Notes: a model not told the origin generated them from the sequence alone. Shown: positions 8,953-20,011, numbered from the stretch's first letter. The stretch is DNA of 64,000 nucleotides from Enterobacter cancerogenus (GCA_000773965.1 JRUP01000022.1:1-64000), one strand, 5' to 3'. Numbers and translations are program-made.

Positions 8953-10328
8953 GTGGTTAAGGTCCGTATCAGCGCCGCTTCATCTTCAAGGCAGCGTAAA
9001 TCCAGCCACAGTCTTCCTTCCTGGATGCGGCCAATCACCGGTTGTGATAATGCACGCCAGCGTTGCGCCAGTGCATCCAGCGAGCTGCCGTGAGATTCAC
9101 GTGGGCTAAACGTGATGGCAAAACTCGGTAAGCGCTCAACGGGTAATGAACCGCTGCCGATTTGCGACGAACAGGCGGCGATATTGAGGGAAAAATCAGC
9201 GCCATAGGCGTGTTCCAGCGCAGGCATCAGCCGTTCGGCCTGCTGCAAAATCTCATGCGGCGGTCGTGTCAGCAGGCGCAGGGTAGGCAGCGCTTCTTGC
9301 AAGGTTTCGGGCTGACGATAAAGCTGCAAAGTGGCTTCCAGCGCAGCCAGCGTCATTTTATCGACGCGTAAGGCTCGCTTGAGCGGATGCTGTTGCAGCC
9401 GATCGATAAGTGCCTGTTTGCCGACGATAATCCCCGCTTGCGGGCCGCCCAGCAGTTTATCGCCGGAAAAACTCACCAGATCCACGCCTGCGGCAATCAG
9501 CTGCTGCGGCATCGGTTCGGCAGGCAAATTAAAAGCGGTCATATCGATAAGCGAACCGCTGCCCAAATCGGTGATCACTGGCAGCTGATGCTCCGCCGCC
9601 AACGCCACCAACTCGGCTTCCGCGACCGCATGAGTGAAGCCCTGAATCTGGTAGTTGCTGGTGTGCACTTTCATCAGCAAGCCGGTGTTGTCGCTGATGC
9701 CAGCACGATAATCTTTCAGATGGGTACGATTAGTGGTGCCGACTTCAACCAGCTGGCAGCCCGCCTGGCGCATCACATCGGGGATGCGGAACGCGCCGCC
9801 GATTTCGACCAGCTCACCGCGTGAGACAATCACTTCGCGACCCGGCGCCAGTGCGGCCAGCATCAGCAGCACGGCGGCGGCGTTGTTGTTCACGATACAG
9901 GCCGCTTCTGCGCCAGTGAGTTCACACAGCAGTGCACTCACCGCACGATCGCGATGACCACGCGACGCATCATCCAGCGCATACTCCAGCGTCACCGGCT
10001 GGCGCAAACAGGCGTTGACCGCCTCAATTGCGCTATCGCTTAACTGGGCGCGGCCCAAATTGGTGTGCAGCACGGTGCCGGTGAGATTGAACACCGGACG
10101 CAGTGCGCTCTGCTGCAGTTGATGCGCACGACGTTGCGCTTCTTCCGGCCAGTTAAGATGCCAGCTGGGTAAAGTTTGATGCTGTTGAATATGGATGCGT
10201 GCGTCTTGCTGCATCGCCCGCAACTGACGGGTGGTAAACGCGGTGCCGGATTGCAGCAGTAGCGGCTGCAAAGCGGGATCGCGCAGCAGGCTGTCGATGG
10301 CAGGCAGTTGCGAGTAGAGAGTTTTCAT
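8949..10328 (-). CDS. selA: L-seryl-tRNA(Sec) selenium transferase SelA
   Basis: 459 aa from the ATG at 10328 (family about 463). It converts Ser-tRNA(Sec) to Sec-tRNA(Sec) with selenophosphate, using PLP. Family signatures include [14 protein letters not shown] near residues 81-94, the [12 protein letters not shown] segment, and [13 protein letters not shown], whose Lys291 should hold PLP. A longer reading from a GTG at 10424 exists but overlaps yibF and has no homologous N-terminus; [12 protein letters not shown] matches the family. Stop and selB start overlap. It lies 8 nt after the yibF stop. Confidence 0.97.
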   Translation of the reverse strand: MKTLYSQLPAIDSLLRDPALQPLLLQSGTAFTTRQLRAMQQDARIHIQQHQTLPSWHLNWPEEAQRRAHQLQQSALRPVFNLTGTVLHTNLGRAQLSDSAIEAVNACLRQPVTLEYALDDASRGHRDRAVSALLCELTGAEAACIVNNNAAAVLLMLAALAPGREVIVSRGELVEIGGAFRIPDVMRQAGCQLVEVGTTNRTHLKDYRAGISDNTGLLMKVHTSNYQIQGFTHAVAEAELVALAAEHQLPVITDLGSGSLIDMTAFNLPAEPMPQQLIAAGVDLVSFSGDKLLGGPQAGIIVGKQALIDRLQQHPLKRALRVDKMTLAALEATLQLYRQPETLQEALPTLRLLTRPPHEILQQAERLMPALEHAYGADFSLNIAACSSQIGSGSLPVERLPSFAITFSPRESHGSSLDALAQRWRALSQPVIGRIQEGRLWLDLRCLEDEAALIRTLTT

Positions 10329-10336
10329 TATCTGAC

Positions 10337-10948
10337 TTAGCTGGAAGGCGGTACGGTGCGGGCAAAACTCTCCCGCGCAAACAACGTATCGGCCAGCTTG
10401 ATCAACGCCGGGCGATTCACACACCAGTTGGGCAGCACGCGGCGGAAGTTGAGATAGCCAATCATACAGCCAGTGGCGATGTCGGCCAGATTGAGGGTGC
10501 CGCTGTTCAACAGTTCACCCTGGGCCGCCGCCGTTTCCAGCGCATCCAACCCACGCAAAATTTTCTCGCGATTACGCATTAGCACTTCTTCGGACTGTTG
10601 ATCGCCGGGGCGCATCTGTTCGCGCACAATCATCACGGCGGCATCGTTGATGCCATCGGCAAGCTTTTCCAGCTGGCGCACCTGCAGAGCGAGCAGGGCG
10701 TCATCCGGCAACAGAGCAGGGGCGTCACCGCGTAGCTCAATGACCTGGGCGATAATCGAAGAATCAAACCAGGTGAGATGGTTATCGTCTACCAGTGCAG
10801 GCACTTTGCCCAGCGGGTTATAGTGCGGCACGTGGCTGTCTTCCACCCAAGGCGACTGGTTAACAAATTCGAACACCAGGCCTTTTTCCAACAGGATCAC
10901 TGAAATTTTGCGGACAAAAGGGCTGGTGTAGCTGCCAATCAGTTTCAT
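10337..10948 (-). CDS. yibF: Glutathione S-transferase family protein YibF
   Basis: 203 aa from the ATG at 10948 (AAGGAAAC upstream). A start 33 nt earlier is possible but lacks a ribosome site. The N-terminal thioredoxin fold begins [17 protein letters not shown], with S8-P9 at the position of the GSH-binding cis-proline region; [10 protein letters not shown] carries the conserved VPAL. The C-terminal all-helical domain follows from about residue 85. E. coli also has yibF next to selAB. Enzymatic substrate unknown; GSH-dependent reduction of a selenium compound would fit the neighbourhood but is speculation. Confidence 0.92.
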   Translation of the reverse strand: MKLIGSYTSPFVRKISVILLEKGLVFEFVNQSPWVEDSHVPHYNPLGKVPALVDDNHLTWFDSSIIAQVIELRGDAPALLPDDALLALQVRQLEKLADGINDAAVMIVREQMRPGDQQSEEVLMRNREKILRGLDALETAAAQGELLNSGTLNLADIATGCMIGYLNFRRVLPNWCVNRPALIKLADTLFARESFARTVPPSS

Positions 10949-10989
10949 CAGGTGTTTCCTTTGCGACAGTGATAGGTACACAAATTGTA

Positions 10990-11049
10990 GCGGCGCGATT
11001 TATTGCACGTTGTTGTCTGGCTCAAAAACAGCGCGATAAATCGTGCCGC
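10990..11049. repeat. 14-bp inverted repeat between fdhE and yibF
   Basis: GCGGCGCGATTTAT (10990-11003) is inverted at 11036-11049 (ATAAATCGTGCCGC) with one mismatch and a 32-nt loop. It fills the only sizeable gap between the fdo-fdhE and yibF-selAB blocks, so it could be a partial terminator or the promoter region of yibF-selAB. Confidence 0.5.
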
Positions 11050-11077
11050 GACAGTTCGTAGGAAAGCGGCAATTTGC

Positions 11078-12004
11078 TCAATCCCCAGGAAACATAAACG
11101 GATTCAGGCTGCTGCGCGCAAAACCTTCTTGCTCCATACGCGCATCCAGCACCAGCGAGGCCAAGTCATCGGCCACCGGTTCCACCGCCGGATCCTTCTC
11201 CTGATACAACATCTTCAGATAGGTGCCGCAGTCACCACAGCTTTCGGCTTTCACTGCGGCTCTTTCGCTGTCGAGTGACCAATAGTGCAGGTCGCGCGTT
11301 TGCTCGCAGTTGGAGCACTTGCTGCGCACCACATACCATTCACTTTCACACAGATTACAGTGTAGATAACGCAGCCCCTGCTGGCCTACATCCATATGCA
11401 CCACGCTGGTGACCGGCACGCTGGCGCACACCGGGCAGAACTGGCGATGCTCGCCGTATTCTGCGCGGGCTTTGCCAGGGATCAGCGCTGCCATTTGGGC
11501 CCAATAGATCGAAAGCGCTGCCCAAATAAACGGGGCTTTATCGCTGCTGACCTGCGCAAAATCACCCTCCAGTAGCGCACTGGCCAGGCCTTCCAGCTCG
11601 GAAGAGGAGGCTTTCTCCAGGTTCTCCAGCACCGCCAATGCCTGGCCGCTCATCTCGGGCTTCAGCTCGGCAATCAGCGAATGCAGCAGACGCTGCCAGT
11701 GGGCATCGCGGGGGTAGGTGTGGATATCGAGCGGCGGTTTACCCTGTTCGGCGCTTTCAGCCAAACGCTGGCGCAAATCGAGTTGCAGCGGATGATCGTA
11801 CAGCACGATGTCTTGCGCCTGCGCGATCACCGCAGCAAAGCGCAGATAATCACCCAGCGGATTCTTCGCGGCCAGCTCACGCAAACGCGCTGCACGGCGG
11901 CTGTACAGATTTTTCAGCCGAGGGAAAAGCAGCGGCGGAACCTGTTCCGCCGTGTTTTTTTCGCCTTTCTCCAGCTGGTCCTGCGGGATAATGCGAATAC
12001 TCAT
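11078..12004 (-). CDS. fdhE: Formate dehydrogenase accessory protein FdhE
   Basis: 308 aa, standard for FdhE, a cytoplasmic iron-binding chaperone that helps mature respiratory formate dehydrogenases before Tat export. The start [13 protein letters not shown] is typical. The C-terminal half carries the expected rubredoxin-like cysteine pairs: CPVC, CNLC, CSNC and CGDC between about residues 185 and 265. Its ATG shares one base with the fdoI stop, so it is the fourth gene of the fdoGHI-fdhE operon. Confidence 0.97.
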   Translation of the reverse strand: MSIRIIPQDQLEKGEKNTAEQVPPLLFPRLKNLYSRRAARLRELAAKNPLGDYLRFAAVIAQAQDIVLYDHPLQLDLRQRLAESAEQGKPPLDIHTYPRDAHWQRLLHSLIAELKPEMSGQALAVLENLEKASSSELEGLASALLEGDFAQVSSDKAPFIWAALSIYWAQMAALIPGKARAEYGEHRQFCPVCASVPVTSVVHMDVGQQGLRYLHCNLCESEWYVVRSKCSNCEQTRDLHYWSLDSERAAVKAESCGDCGTYLKMLYQEKDPAVEPVADDLASLVLDARMEQEGFARSSLNPFMFPGD

Positions 12005-12648
12005 CAGGGACGTTTTTCCTGTTGTGTTTGGCGTTGGCGCTGCTCACGATACCAGCGTGGATGATGTTTCTTCGCCCACGCGGCCGGCACCCAGCCCTCA
12101 ACCATGGCAGTAATGGTGCCTTTGACCCACAGGGCCGCGTAGATATGCACCATAATCACCACGATTAATGCCACAGCTGAGACCGAATGCACCACCAAAG
12201 CGGCGCGAATCAGCGGAATCGCAAAGGCGCCTGCAAAGTAAGGACGCCAGATAACCACTCCGCTCGCCAGCAGCAAGACTAAGCTGATGATAGCAGCCCA
12301 GAACACACACTTCTGCCCGAAGTTGTATTTGCCGGTATCACCCACCTCTTCATTGCGTACGATCTTATTGATGTTTTTCGCCCAGATCAGATCTTCGCGA
12401 TTAATCAGATTCTGTTTCCAGTAGCGCAAAAACATGATCAGAAAAGCAGCAAACATCACCACGCCAACAAACGGATGCAGGATGCGCGCCAGTTGTGGCG
12501 TGCCCAAAACGTGCATCAGCCAGTTAAAGGAGGGAAAGAAGAAACCCAGCCCGCTCAGGGCTGCCAGAACAAAACAGAACGCCACAATCCAGTGATTGAT
12601 GCGTTCCGGTGCGCTGTAGCGCACCAGACGATCGCGCTTTTTCATCAT
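12004..12648 (-). CDS. fdoI: Formate dehydrogenase-O cytochrome b556 subunit
   Basis: 214 aa membrane subunit that anchors the enzyme and passes electrons from FdoH to quinone through two b hemes. Four hydrophobic segments are visible: [50 protein letters not shown] and [18 protein letters not shown]. Candidate heme-ligand histidines lie in ERINHW, ILHPF, VHSVS and MVHIYA. Starts at tandem ATGs (12648 or 12645) overlapping the fdoH stop. Ends overlapping fdhE. It matches the E. coli FdoI sequence closely from memory. Confidence 0.96.
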   Translation of the reverse strand: MMKKRDRLVRYSAPERINHWIVAFCFVLAALSGLGFFFPSFNWLMHVLGTPQLARILHPFVGVVMFAAFLIMFLRYWKQNLINREDLIWAKNINKIVRNEEVGDTGKYNFGQKCVFWAAIISLVLLLASGVVIWRPYFAGAFAIPLIRAALVVHSVSAVALIVVIMVHIYAALWVKGTITAMVEGWVPAAWAKKHHPRWYREQRQRQTQQEKRP

Positions 12649-13541
12649 TCGCGCTCCTCTTTTTCGTGCAGGTTGTCTTCCTCATCTTCCACCCGGTTCG
12701 GCCCGACGCCAACATAGTGGAATATCGAGGCAGCAAAGGTGGCGGCGAAACCGATGGCCGCCAGCGGTTTCCAGATACCTTTCCAGAAGGTGACCGCCGG
12801 ACTGATGCTCGGGTTTTCTGGCAAACCGTGATACAGCTGTGGTTTATCAGCATGATGCAGCACGTACATGACATGCGTGCCGCCGACGCCTTCCGGATCG
12901 TACAAGCCCGCATTCTCATAGCCGCGCGTATTCAGCTCCGCCACGCGTTCTGCCGCCAGCGCCTGCATATCGGTTTTACTGCCGAAATGAATCGCGCCGG
13001 TCGGGCAGGTTTTCACACAGGCGGGTTCCTGACCGACATTGACACGATCGACGCACAGTGTGCATTTATACACGCGGTTGTCGTCTTTATTCAGGCGCGG
13101 CACGTCGAACGGACAGCCGGCAATGCAGTAGCCGCAGCCAATGCACTGCTCGGACTGAAAATCGACGATGCCGTTGGCGTACTGAATAATGGCACCTTCG
13201 GACGGACAGGCTTTCAGGCAGCCGGGATCGGCGCAGTGCATGCACCCATCCTTGCGGATAAGCCACTCTAACTTGCCATTCTCCTCCACTTCTGAGAAGC
13301 GCATCACCGTCCAGGATTTGGCGGTCAGATCCGCTGGGTTGTCATACACCCCAACGTTATGCCCAACCTCATCGCGGATGTCGTTCCACTCTGAACACGC
13401 CACCTGGCAGGCTTTGCAACCGATGCAGGTGGTCACGTCGATCAGCTTCGCCACCTCCTGCTGATGATTACGCGCCTGCGGGGCAGGCGTGAAACCATTG
13501 GTGGCGGAGCGGCGGATAATGTCTTGTGATTGATAAGCCAT
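12645..13541 (-). CDS. fdoH: Formate dehydrogenase-O iron-sulfur subunit
   Basis: 298 aa. Electron-transfer subunit with four [4Fe-4S] clusters: cysteine blocks [11 protein letters not shown] (about residues 39-49), [26 protein letters not shown] and CTLCVDR with CVKTCP. A single C-terminal transmembrane helix ([18 protein letters not shown]) anchors it with FdoI. It should be carried to the periplasmic face together with FdoG by the Tat system. It lies 10 nt downstream of fdoG and overlaps fdoI. Confidence 0.97.
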   Translation of the reverse strand: MAYQSQDIIRRSATNGFTPAPQARNHQQEVAKLIDVTTCIGCKACQVACSEWNDIRDEVGHNVGVYDNPADLTAKSWTVMRFSEVEENGKLEWLIRKDGCMHCADPGCLKACPSEGAIIQYANGIVDFQSEQCIGCGYCIAGCPFDVPRLNKDDNRVYKCTLCVDRVNVGQEPACVKTCPTGAIHFGSKTDMQALAAERVAELNTRGYENAGLYDPEGVGGTHVMYVLHHADKPQLYHGLPENPSISPAVTFWKGIWKPLAAIGFAATFAASIFHYVGVGPNRVEDEEDNLHEKEERE

Positions 13542-13551
13542 CTACGTTCTC

Positions 13552-16500
13552 CTACACCTTCTCAACGTTAACCAGGAACGCCTTAAACTCGGGCGTTTGC
13601 GTGTTGGCATCACCGACAAACGGCGTCAGGGTATTGGCGATAAAGCCTTTCTTCGCAATGCCCTGATAACCCCAGTGAATCGGAATGCCGACGGTATCGA
13701 CGGTTTTGCCATCCACATCAAGTGGGCGAAGGCGTTTGGTGACCACCGCTTTGGCTTTGATGTAACCGCGATTGGAGCTGACTTTCACCGTATCGCCCTG
13801 CACGATGCCCAGCTTGTTGGCCAGTTTCTCGCCAATCTCCACAAACTGCTCCGGCTGCGCGATGGCATTCAGCAACGCGTGTTTGGTCCAGTAGTGGAAA
13901 TGTTCGGTCAGACGATAAGTGGTGCCGACATACGGGAAGTGCTCGGCTTTACCCATCGCCGCCAGATCGTCTTTGAACACGCGTGCTGCCGGGTTCGAAA
14001 TGACGTTCGGATGCAGTGGGTTAGTACCGAGTGGCGTTTCAAACGGCTCGTAGTGTTCCGGGAAAGGACCTTCGGCCATTTTATCGAGCGCGAACAGGCG
14101 GCCCATGCCTTCTGGCTGCATGATAAACGGCCCCACATTGCTACCCGGTGCGGCGGTGCTGTAATCCGGAATATCCATGCCGCCCCATTTACTGCCATCC
14201 CACTTGAGGATCTGCCGTTTCGGATCCCACGGATTCCCTTGCGGGTCGGCCGATGCGCGGTTGTAGAGGATGCGACGATTGAGCGGCCATGCCCAACTCC
14301 AGTTCAGCGTATTGCCCAATCCACTCGGATCGGTGTTATCACGCCGCGCCATCTGGTTGCCATCTGGCGTCCAGCTGCCCGCAAAAATCCAGCAGCCGCT
14401 GCTGGTGCTGCCGTCATCTTTCAACTGCGCAAAGCTACTGAGCTGCTGGCCTTTTTTCACCAGCAACGTGCCTTTGTCATCGAACACATCCGCCAGCGCT
14501 TTGCCGTTGCTCTCCATCGCCACTTCTTCCGACGCCGGATTATCAGGCGTCTGGTAGTTCCACGTCATGTTCAGCACCTGTTCGGGCAAGGCACCGCCCT
14601 CACTGGCGTACATTTTGCGCAGACGGCTGTAGATACCGGAGAGGATTTCACCGTCATTCAGCGCTTCGCCGGGTGCATCCTGACCTTTGAAGTGCCACTG
14701 CAGCCAGCGACCGGAGTTAACGATGGAGCCATTCTCTTCCGCGAAGCAGGTGGAGGGCAGGCGGAAAACCTCGGTCTGAATCTTCGCCGGATCCACATCG
14801 TTAAACTCACCGTGGTTTTGCCAGAAGGTCGAGGTTTCGGTGTTGAGCGGGTCGATGGTCACCAGGAACTTGAGCTTCGACAGTGAATCGATCACTTTGC
14901 GTTTGTTCGGGAACGAGGCCACCGGGTTAAAGCCCTGACAAAGATAGCCATTCACTTTGCCCTGCGACATCATCTCGAAGTACTGCAAAACGTCGTAGCC
15001 TTTGTCCCACTTCGGTAACCAGTCGAATCCCCAGCTGTTCTCTGCTTGCGCTTTGTCGCCAAAGAAGGCCTTCATCATGCTGACAAAGAATTTCGGGTAG
15101 TTACCCCAGTAGTTCACCTGGCCGGGTAGCGTCGGTTTCGGCGTGTTGGCCGCGAGGTAGGTTTGCAGATCGGTCTGTTTCTCCGACGGCAATGTCATAT
15201 AACCTGGCAAACTTTGCGACAGCAGACCGAGATCGGTGAGCCCCTGAATGTTGGAGTGACCGCGCAGGGCGTTAACCCCGCCGCCCGCCATGCCCATGTT
15301 GCCGAGCAACAGCTGGATCATCGCCATGGTGCGGATATTTTGCGCACCGACCGAGTGCTGCGTCCAACCCAGCGCATACAAGAACGAGGTGGTGCGATCG
15401 CGCGCGCTGGTCTCACCGATCAGCTCGCAGACGTGCAGGAAGTCCTCTTTCGGCGTGCCACAGATGCGTGACACCATTTCTGGCGTGTAGCGGCTGACGT
15501 GCTGTTTCAGCAGATTCCACACACAGCGTGGATGTTGCAGGCTGTCATCACGTTTGGCAAAGCCGTCATCGCCCAGTTCATAGTTCCAGCTGGTTTTATC
15601 GTATTTGCGATTTTCGTCGTCGTAGCCGCTGAACAGGCCCTCATCGAAATGATAATCCTCGCGCACAATCAGGCTGGCGTTGGTGTACGCCTGCACATAT
15701 TCATGCTGAATTTTGTCATTTTGCAGCAGCCACAGCAGCACACCCGACAGGAAAGCAATGTCGGTGCCGGAACGAATCGGCGTGTAAAAGTCTGCCACCG
15801 ATGCCGTACGCGTGAAGCGGGGATCGATAACAATCAATTTGGCTTTATTGTGAATCTTGGCTTCCATCGCCCAGCGGAATCCCACAGGATGCGCTTCAGC
15901 GGCGTTGCCACCCATCACAACGATCAGATTGGCATTACGGATGTCGACCCAGTGGTTGGTCATCGCACCGCGACCAAATGTTGGAGCAAGACTTGCTACC
16001 GTTGGTCCGTGTCAAACGCGTGCCTGGTTGTCGACCGCTAACATGCCGAGCGATCGGGTAAATTTTTGGGTTAAATAGCCGGTTTCATTGCTGGATGCGG
16101 ATGCACACAGCATGCCTGATGACAGCCAGCGGTTCACGGTAACGCCTGCGGCGTTTTGCGCGATAAAGTTGGCGTCGCGATCCGCTTTCAGCAGTTTCGC
16201 GATACGATCAAAGGCGTCATCCCAACTGATACGCTGCCATTTATCGGAGCCTGGCGCGCGGTATTCAGGGTAGTGCAGGCGGCTTTCACTGTGGACAAAA
16301 TCCAGCAGGCCAGCGCCTTTGGGGCACAATGCACCACGACTCACCGGATGATCCGGATCGCCTTCAATGTGGAAAATGGTCTCTTTGGCGTTTTTCGCGC
16401 CGTCACCGAGGCTATACATTAATAAGCCACAGCCCACTGAGCAGTAAGTGCAGGTGTTGCGGGTTTCGCGGGCACGCAGCAGCTTGTACTGTCGCGTTTC

Positions 16501-16599
16501 CGCCAGCGCCACCTCTGGCGTAAAGCCGAGGAGTGCTGCCGATGTCCCTGCCATACCGCCAGCACAGATTTTGAAGAATTTTCTTCGGCTGACGTTCAT
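13552..16599 (-). CDS. fdoG: Formate dehydrogenase-O major subunit, selenoprotein (Sec at UGA 16014-16012)
   Basis: 1015 codons including an in-frame TGA at codon 196, which breaks the gene into two open frames unless read as selenocysteine. The context VDNQAR-V-U-HGPTVASL is the Sec site of respiratory formate dehydrogenases, and the E. coli residue is also 196. The catalytic molybdo-bis-MGD subunit oxidises formate to CO2. The start MNVSRRKFFKICAGG carries the twin-arginine motif (R5-R6). The [4Fe-4S] ligands are CTYCSVGC with a distal CPKG. I chose ATG 16599 (AAGGATT upstream) over an ATG 21 nt earlier. A SECIS-like hairpin follows the UGA. First gene of fdoGHI-fdhE; selA and selB lie downstream. 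Confidence 0.96.
15972..16014 (-). promoter_or_regulatory. Sec UGA codon and bacterial SECIS hairpin of fdoG
   Basis: On the minus strand the TGA (16014-16012) is followed by a hairpin: outer CCAA (16005-16002)/TTGG (15977-15974) and inner GGTAGCAAGTCTTGCTCC (16000-15983), with the exposed AAGTCTT loop region in which SelB recognises G and U. Position and loop are as in E. coli fdnG/fdoG. Confidence 0.85.
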
Positions 16600-16860
16600 G
16601 GTTAATCCTTGAGTCGACATTGCTACAATTTGCCTGCGTCGTGCGTATTGTCGCTGCGTGGCCTGCGCCCATTCGTTCCCGTCGTTTGCTGGTGTAAGCT
16701 CCCGGCTTGAATGGGTTTACTGCCTTGCCACCATCCGCATGACGGGCAAAATTTTTTGTGATGCGTTGGGCCGAAGTTCACAATGACCCAACTAATAGTG
16801 TGAGAATAGCAGCGAAATAATACCACTGCTTTAATGTGGTTGTTGTCCGAGGCGAGCAAA
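16600..16860. other. Divergent fdoG-fdhD intergenic region
   Basis: 261 bp holding the opposed promoters of fdoG and fdhD. I see no clear FNR or NarL consensus and no gene. The fdhD ribosome site GAGG is at 16849-16852. Confidence 0.5.
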
Positions 16861-17685
16861 GTGAAAGTTAAAGCACAGGAAAGTCATCAGAGTGTGAGTG
16901 AGATCTCAGGCGCAGTGCAGGCGCAGGTACGTCAGCGGCGTGATATCAGCACGTCTGAAACCGATTGGCTGGCACAAGAGGTGCCGATCGCGCTGGTGTA
17001 TAACGGCATTTCCCATGTGGTGATGATGGCCACGCCCAACGATCTTGAGGCGTTTGCGCTCGGTTTCTCACTCTCAGAAGGCATTATTGAGAAGCCTGAT
17101 GAGATTTTCGGCATGGATGTGGTGCCCGGCTGCAACGGTATTGAAGTGCAGATCGAACTCTCCAGCCGCCGCTTTATGGCGCTAAAAGAGCAGCGCCGTG
17201 CCATGGCGGGCAGAACCGGCTGTGGCGTGTGCGGCGTGGAACAACTCGACCAGATTGGTAAACCGCTGCAACCGTTGCCGTTTACCCAAACCTTCGACCT
17301 GGCAAAACTCGATAGCGGGCTGGCGCAACTGCGCAATTACCAACCCATCGGCAATCTCACCGGATGCACGCACGCGGCGGCATGGATGTCGCCGCAGGGG
17401 GAATTGCTCGGTGGTTGCGAAGACGTGGGCCGCCATGTGGCGCTGGATAAACTGCTGGGGCATCGCAGCCAGCAGCCGTGGCAACAAGGTGCAGTGTTAG
17501 TCTCCAGCCGCGCCAGTTATGAGATGGTGCAGAAATCAGCGATGTGCGGCGTGGAGATATTATTTGCGGTATCTGCGGCGACCCAACTTGCCGTTGAGGT
17601 CGCCGAGCGTTGTCATTTAACGCTGATAGGGTTTAGTAAACCGGGACGCGCTACGGTGTATAGCCATCCACAGCGCCTGATTTAA
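16861..17685 (+). CDS. fdhD: Sulfurtransferase FdhD for formate dehydrogenase maturation
   Basis: 274 aa from a GTG at 16861. FdhD transfers sulfur from IscS to the molybdenum cofactor of formate dehydrogenases. The mobile loop cysteines lie in [13 protein letters not shown] as C121 and C124, the same numbers as in E. coli, which supports this start. GAGG lies 8 nt upstream, whereas the ATG at 16834 has no ribosome site. Other conserved parts are [16 protein letters not shown] text near residue 45, [22 protein letters not shown] and [11 protein letters not shown]. Divergent from fdoG. It ends overlapping the stop of the convergent DeoR gene by a few bases. Confidence 0.95.
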   Translation: MKVKAQESHQSVSEISGAVQAQVRQRRDISTSETDWLAQEVPIALVYNGISHVVMMATPNDLEAFALGFSLSEGIIEKPDEIFGMDVVPGCNGIEVQIELSSRRFMALKEQRRAMAGRTGCGVCGVEQLDQIGKPLQPLPFTQTFDLAKLDSGLAQLRNYQPIGNLTGCTHAAAWMSPQGELLGGCEDVGRHVALDKLLGHRSQQPWQQGAVLVSSRASYEMVQKSAMCGVEILFAVSAATQLAVEVAERCHLTLIGFSKPGRATVYSHPQRLI

Positions 17686-18458
17686 ACCACCTGTACCTGT
17701 GGCAGCGCCTGCTGGAGCGAGGCTAATGCGCCAGCTTTGGCAGGGCCGGCGTCGCAAATAAGCAAATCCACGTCTCCAATCGGCGCGTACACCCTGCGGC
17801 TGATCACCCCCAGCTTGCTGTGATCTGCCAGTAAGAAGGTGCGCGCAGCCTGCTGCACCATGGCGCGAGCAATCGCCGCTTCATGAGGATGGAAACTGCT
17901 AGCACCGTTTTTAGCATCAATGCCGACCGGCGACAGAAGCGCAACGTCGGCGCGATAGCGGCAAATCTCGCCAACCGTGATTTCACCGCGCGTCTGCTGC
18001 GCACCTGCCATCATCATCCCACCGAGCAAAATCACCTGATTATTCAGCGCTTCATGTTCTTCGGCGGCGCTTAGCGCCAGTGCAGCCTGCAAACTATTAG
18101 TGATAATGGTTAAGCCGGACATGCTGCGCAGCTGCTCCGCCAGCATGGTGGTGGTGGTGCCAGCATCGAGAAACAGCGTCTGTCCCGGCTGCAAATGCTG
18201 TGCGGCCGCCACGGCAATCGCGCGTTTCTCTTTTGCCTGGGCACTGCGCCGCACCTGTAACGGCGGCTCCGGTTGGCTATCCACCGCCACCAAACCGCCG
18301 TGTACCCGTCGCGCAAAGCCCTGCGCTTCCAGCTCAATAATATCTCGCCGTGCCGTTTCCCGTGAAATACCCAGCTCATTGATAATGCGCTCGGTGCTGA
18401 CCTGATGCTGCGTGGTCAGCAGGGCTCGAATGCGGTGTAAGCGGGTTTCCTGCAGCAT
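17682..18458 (-). CDS. DeoR-family transcriptional regulator
   Basis: 258 aa. The N-terminal winged HTH reads [36 protein letters not shown] (residues about 20-55), the DeoR signature; the C-terminal DeoRC sensor domain contains [16 protein letters not shown] and a conserved LLADHSKLG. Such proteins sense phosphorylated sugars or related effectors. It is divergent from the class III aminotransferase, and the shared 172-bp gap contains direct repeats like DeoR-family operators, so control of that gene is likely (inference). The 3' end overlaps fdhD by 4 bp. Confidence 0.9.
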   Translation of the reverse strand: MLQETRLHRIRALLTTQHQVSTERIINELGISRETARRDIIELEAQGFARRVHGGLVAVDSQPEPPLQVRRSAQAKEKRAIAVAAAQHLQPGQTLFLDAGTTTTMLAEQLRSMSGLTIITNSLQAALALSAAEEHEALNNQVILLGGMMMAGAQQTRGEITVGEICRYRADVALLSPVGIDAKNGASSFHPHEAAIARAMVQQAARTFLLADHSKLGVISRRVYAPIGDVDLLICDAGPAKAGALASLQQALPQVQVV

Positions 18459-18520
18459 GACTTTTCCCTATAGCGTAATAATCTGGGCCTAAGCTTACCT
18501 GAGTGTCATTACGGCGTCAT

Positions 18521-18556
18521 GTGTATTTGGTTGTATTTGTGTATTTGGTTGCATTT
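18521..18556. promoter_or_regulatory. T-rich direct repeats, candidate DeoR-family operator
   Basis: TGTATTTGGTTGTATTT is followed directly by TGTATTTGGTTGCATTT (the copies start near 18522 and 18539). AgaR/GlpR-type DeoR operators are tandem T-rich repeats. It lies between the divergent deoR-like gene and the aminotransferase. Confidence 0.5.
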
Positions 18557-18630
18557 CTCGTTAAAGCAGGCATGATGGTGACAACGGTCACACATCATGC
18601 ACCCCTTTCACCTTCGCAACGGGAGTTACC

Positions 18631-19971
18631 ATGGCTACACGTTCCACCATCATGGACACCAACAGTTTTCGTGCTGAGCACGCCGACGGTCTGGATGCAG
18701 CAACCCGCCAGCTGACGGACAAGCGCAGCAAAGTGTTGGGCGAGTCGTATCGCCTGTTTTATCGTAAGCCGGTGCATCTGGTGCGCGGTGAAGGGCAGTA
18801 TCTGTGGGATGCCGCAGGTAACAAATATCTCGATGTGTACAACAACGTGGCCAGTATTGGCCACTGCCATCCGGCGGTGATCGAAGCGGTAAACCAGCAG
18901 ATGAAGATGCTGAACACCCACACCCGTTATCTGCACGAACGCATTCTTGATTACACCGAAGAGCTGCTGGCAACCACGCCAGACGCCATCGACCGTGCTA
19001 TGTATATGTGCACCGGGTCGGAAGCTAACGATTTGGCGATCCGCGTGGCACGTGCCTTCAGCGGCGGTACCGGGATTATTGTGTCGCAGGAGGCCTATCA
19101 CGGCACCAGCGATCTCACGTCTGGCGTCTCCCCGGCACTGGGCAGCGGGCAGCCACTGGCGGCCACTACACGCCTGGTTTCGCCGCCGGATGCCTACCGC
19201 GTCAACGCACCGGATCTCGGCGAATGGTTTGCCAACGAAATTCAGAAACAGATCGATGACATGAAAGCACACGGCATTAAATTTGCTGGCTTCCTCGCGG
19301 ATTCGATCTTCTCTTCCGATGGTGTGTTACCGAATCCACGCGGTTTCCTGCAAAAGGCGGTGGATGTGGTGCACGCCAACGGCGGTATCTTCATCGCCGA
19401 TGAAGTGCAGCCTGGCTTCGGTCGTACCGGCGATGCATTCTGGGGCTTTGCCCGTCACGGCGTGGTGCCGGATGTGGTGACCACGGGTAAGCCGATGGGT
19501 AACGGCATTCCGGTTTCCGGCCTGCTGGCGAAGAGTGATGTGCTGGCGGCGTTTAGTGACGATATCCCTTACTTCAACACCTTTGGCGGTAACCCGGTTG
19601 CTATGGCGGCGGCGCAGGCGGTATTGACGGTGATTAAAGAAGAGGGCTTGCAAGAGCACAGCCGCGTGGTGGGTGCCAAACTGCTCGCCGAGTTGCAGAA
19701 GTTAATGGATCGCCATGAAAGCATTGGAGATGTGCGCGGAGCGGGGCTGTTTATCGGCTTCGAACTGGTACAGGACCGCACCAGCAAAACGCCGGATAAA
19801 GCGCTGGCGCTGGATCTCACCGAGAAGCTGCGCGATCACCATGTGCTGACGTCGGTGGCCGGGCCGTATGGCAACGTACTGAAGCTGCGTCCACCATTGG
19901 CGTTCCAGGAATCGGATATTGATTGGCTGGTGGGTGCGCTGGATAAGTCACTGACCGAGCTGGGTCGGTAA
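18631..19971 (+). CDS. Class III PLP-dependent aminotransferase (aspartate aminotransferase family)
   Basis: 446 aa. The class III omega-transaminase fold is clear: YLWDAAGNKYLDVYNNVASIGHCHP, the PLP-phosphate site CTGSEANDLA (residues 127-136), Asp257 in IADEVQPGFGRTG that contacts the PLP ring nitrogen, and Schiff-base Lys287 in TTGKPMGNGIP. The closest groups by eye are the alanine-glyoxylate aminotransferase 2 and ethanolamine-phosphate phospho-lyase types; I cannot choose the substrate. The omega-amino acid and GABA enzymes are alternatives. GGGAG upstream of the ATG. A single-gene unit with the divergent DeoR regulator. Confidence 0.88.
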   Translation: MATRSTIMDTNSFRAEHADGLDAATRQLTDKRSKVLGESYRLFYRKPVHLVRGEGQYLWDAAGNKYLDVYNNVASIGHCHPAVIEAVNQQMKMLNTHTRYLHERILDYTEELLATTPDAIDRAMYMCTGSEANDLAIRVARAFSGGTGIIVSQEAYHGTSDLTSGVSPALGSGQPLAATTRLVSPPDAYRVNAPDLGEWFANEIQKQIDDMKAHGIKFAGFLADSIFSSDGVLPNPRGFLQKAVDVVHANGGIFIADEVQPGFGRTGDAFWGFARHGVVPDVVTTGKPMGNGIPVSGLLAKSDVLAAFSDDIPYFNTFGGNPVAMAAAQAVLTVIKEEGLQEHSRVVGAKLLAELQKLMDRHESIGDVRGAGLFIGFELVQDRTSKTPDKALALDLTEKLRDHHVLTSVAGPYGNVLKLRPPLAFQESDIDWLVGALDKSLTELGR

Positions 19972-20011
19972 AAGGCTAAGGTTGCCCCAAAGCAGTATCA
20001 GGAAGATGAAG

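Noticed and set aside
13597..14886. 429-codon ORF on the plus strand
   Set aside because: Antisense to fdoG, which is certain; no domain or ribosome site.
16012..16014. Stop codon splitting fdoG, read as a frameshift or pseudogene
   Set aside because: It is the conserved Sec UGA at codon 196 with a SECIS hairpin, and selA and selB are present.
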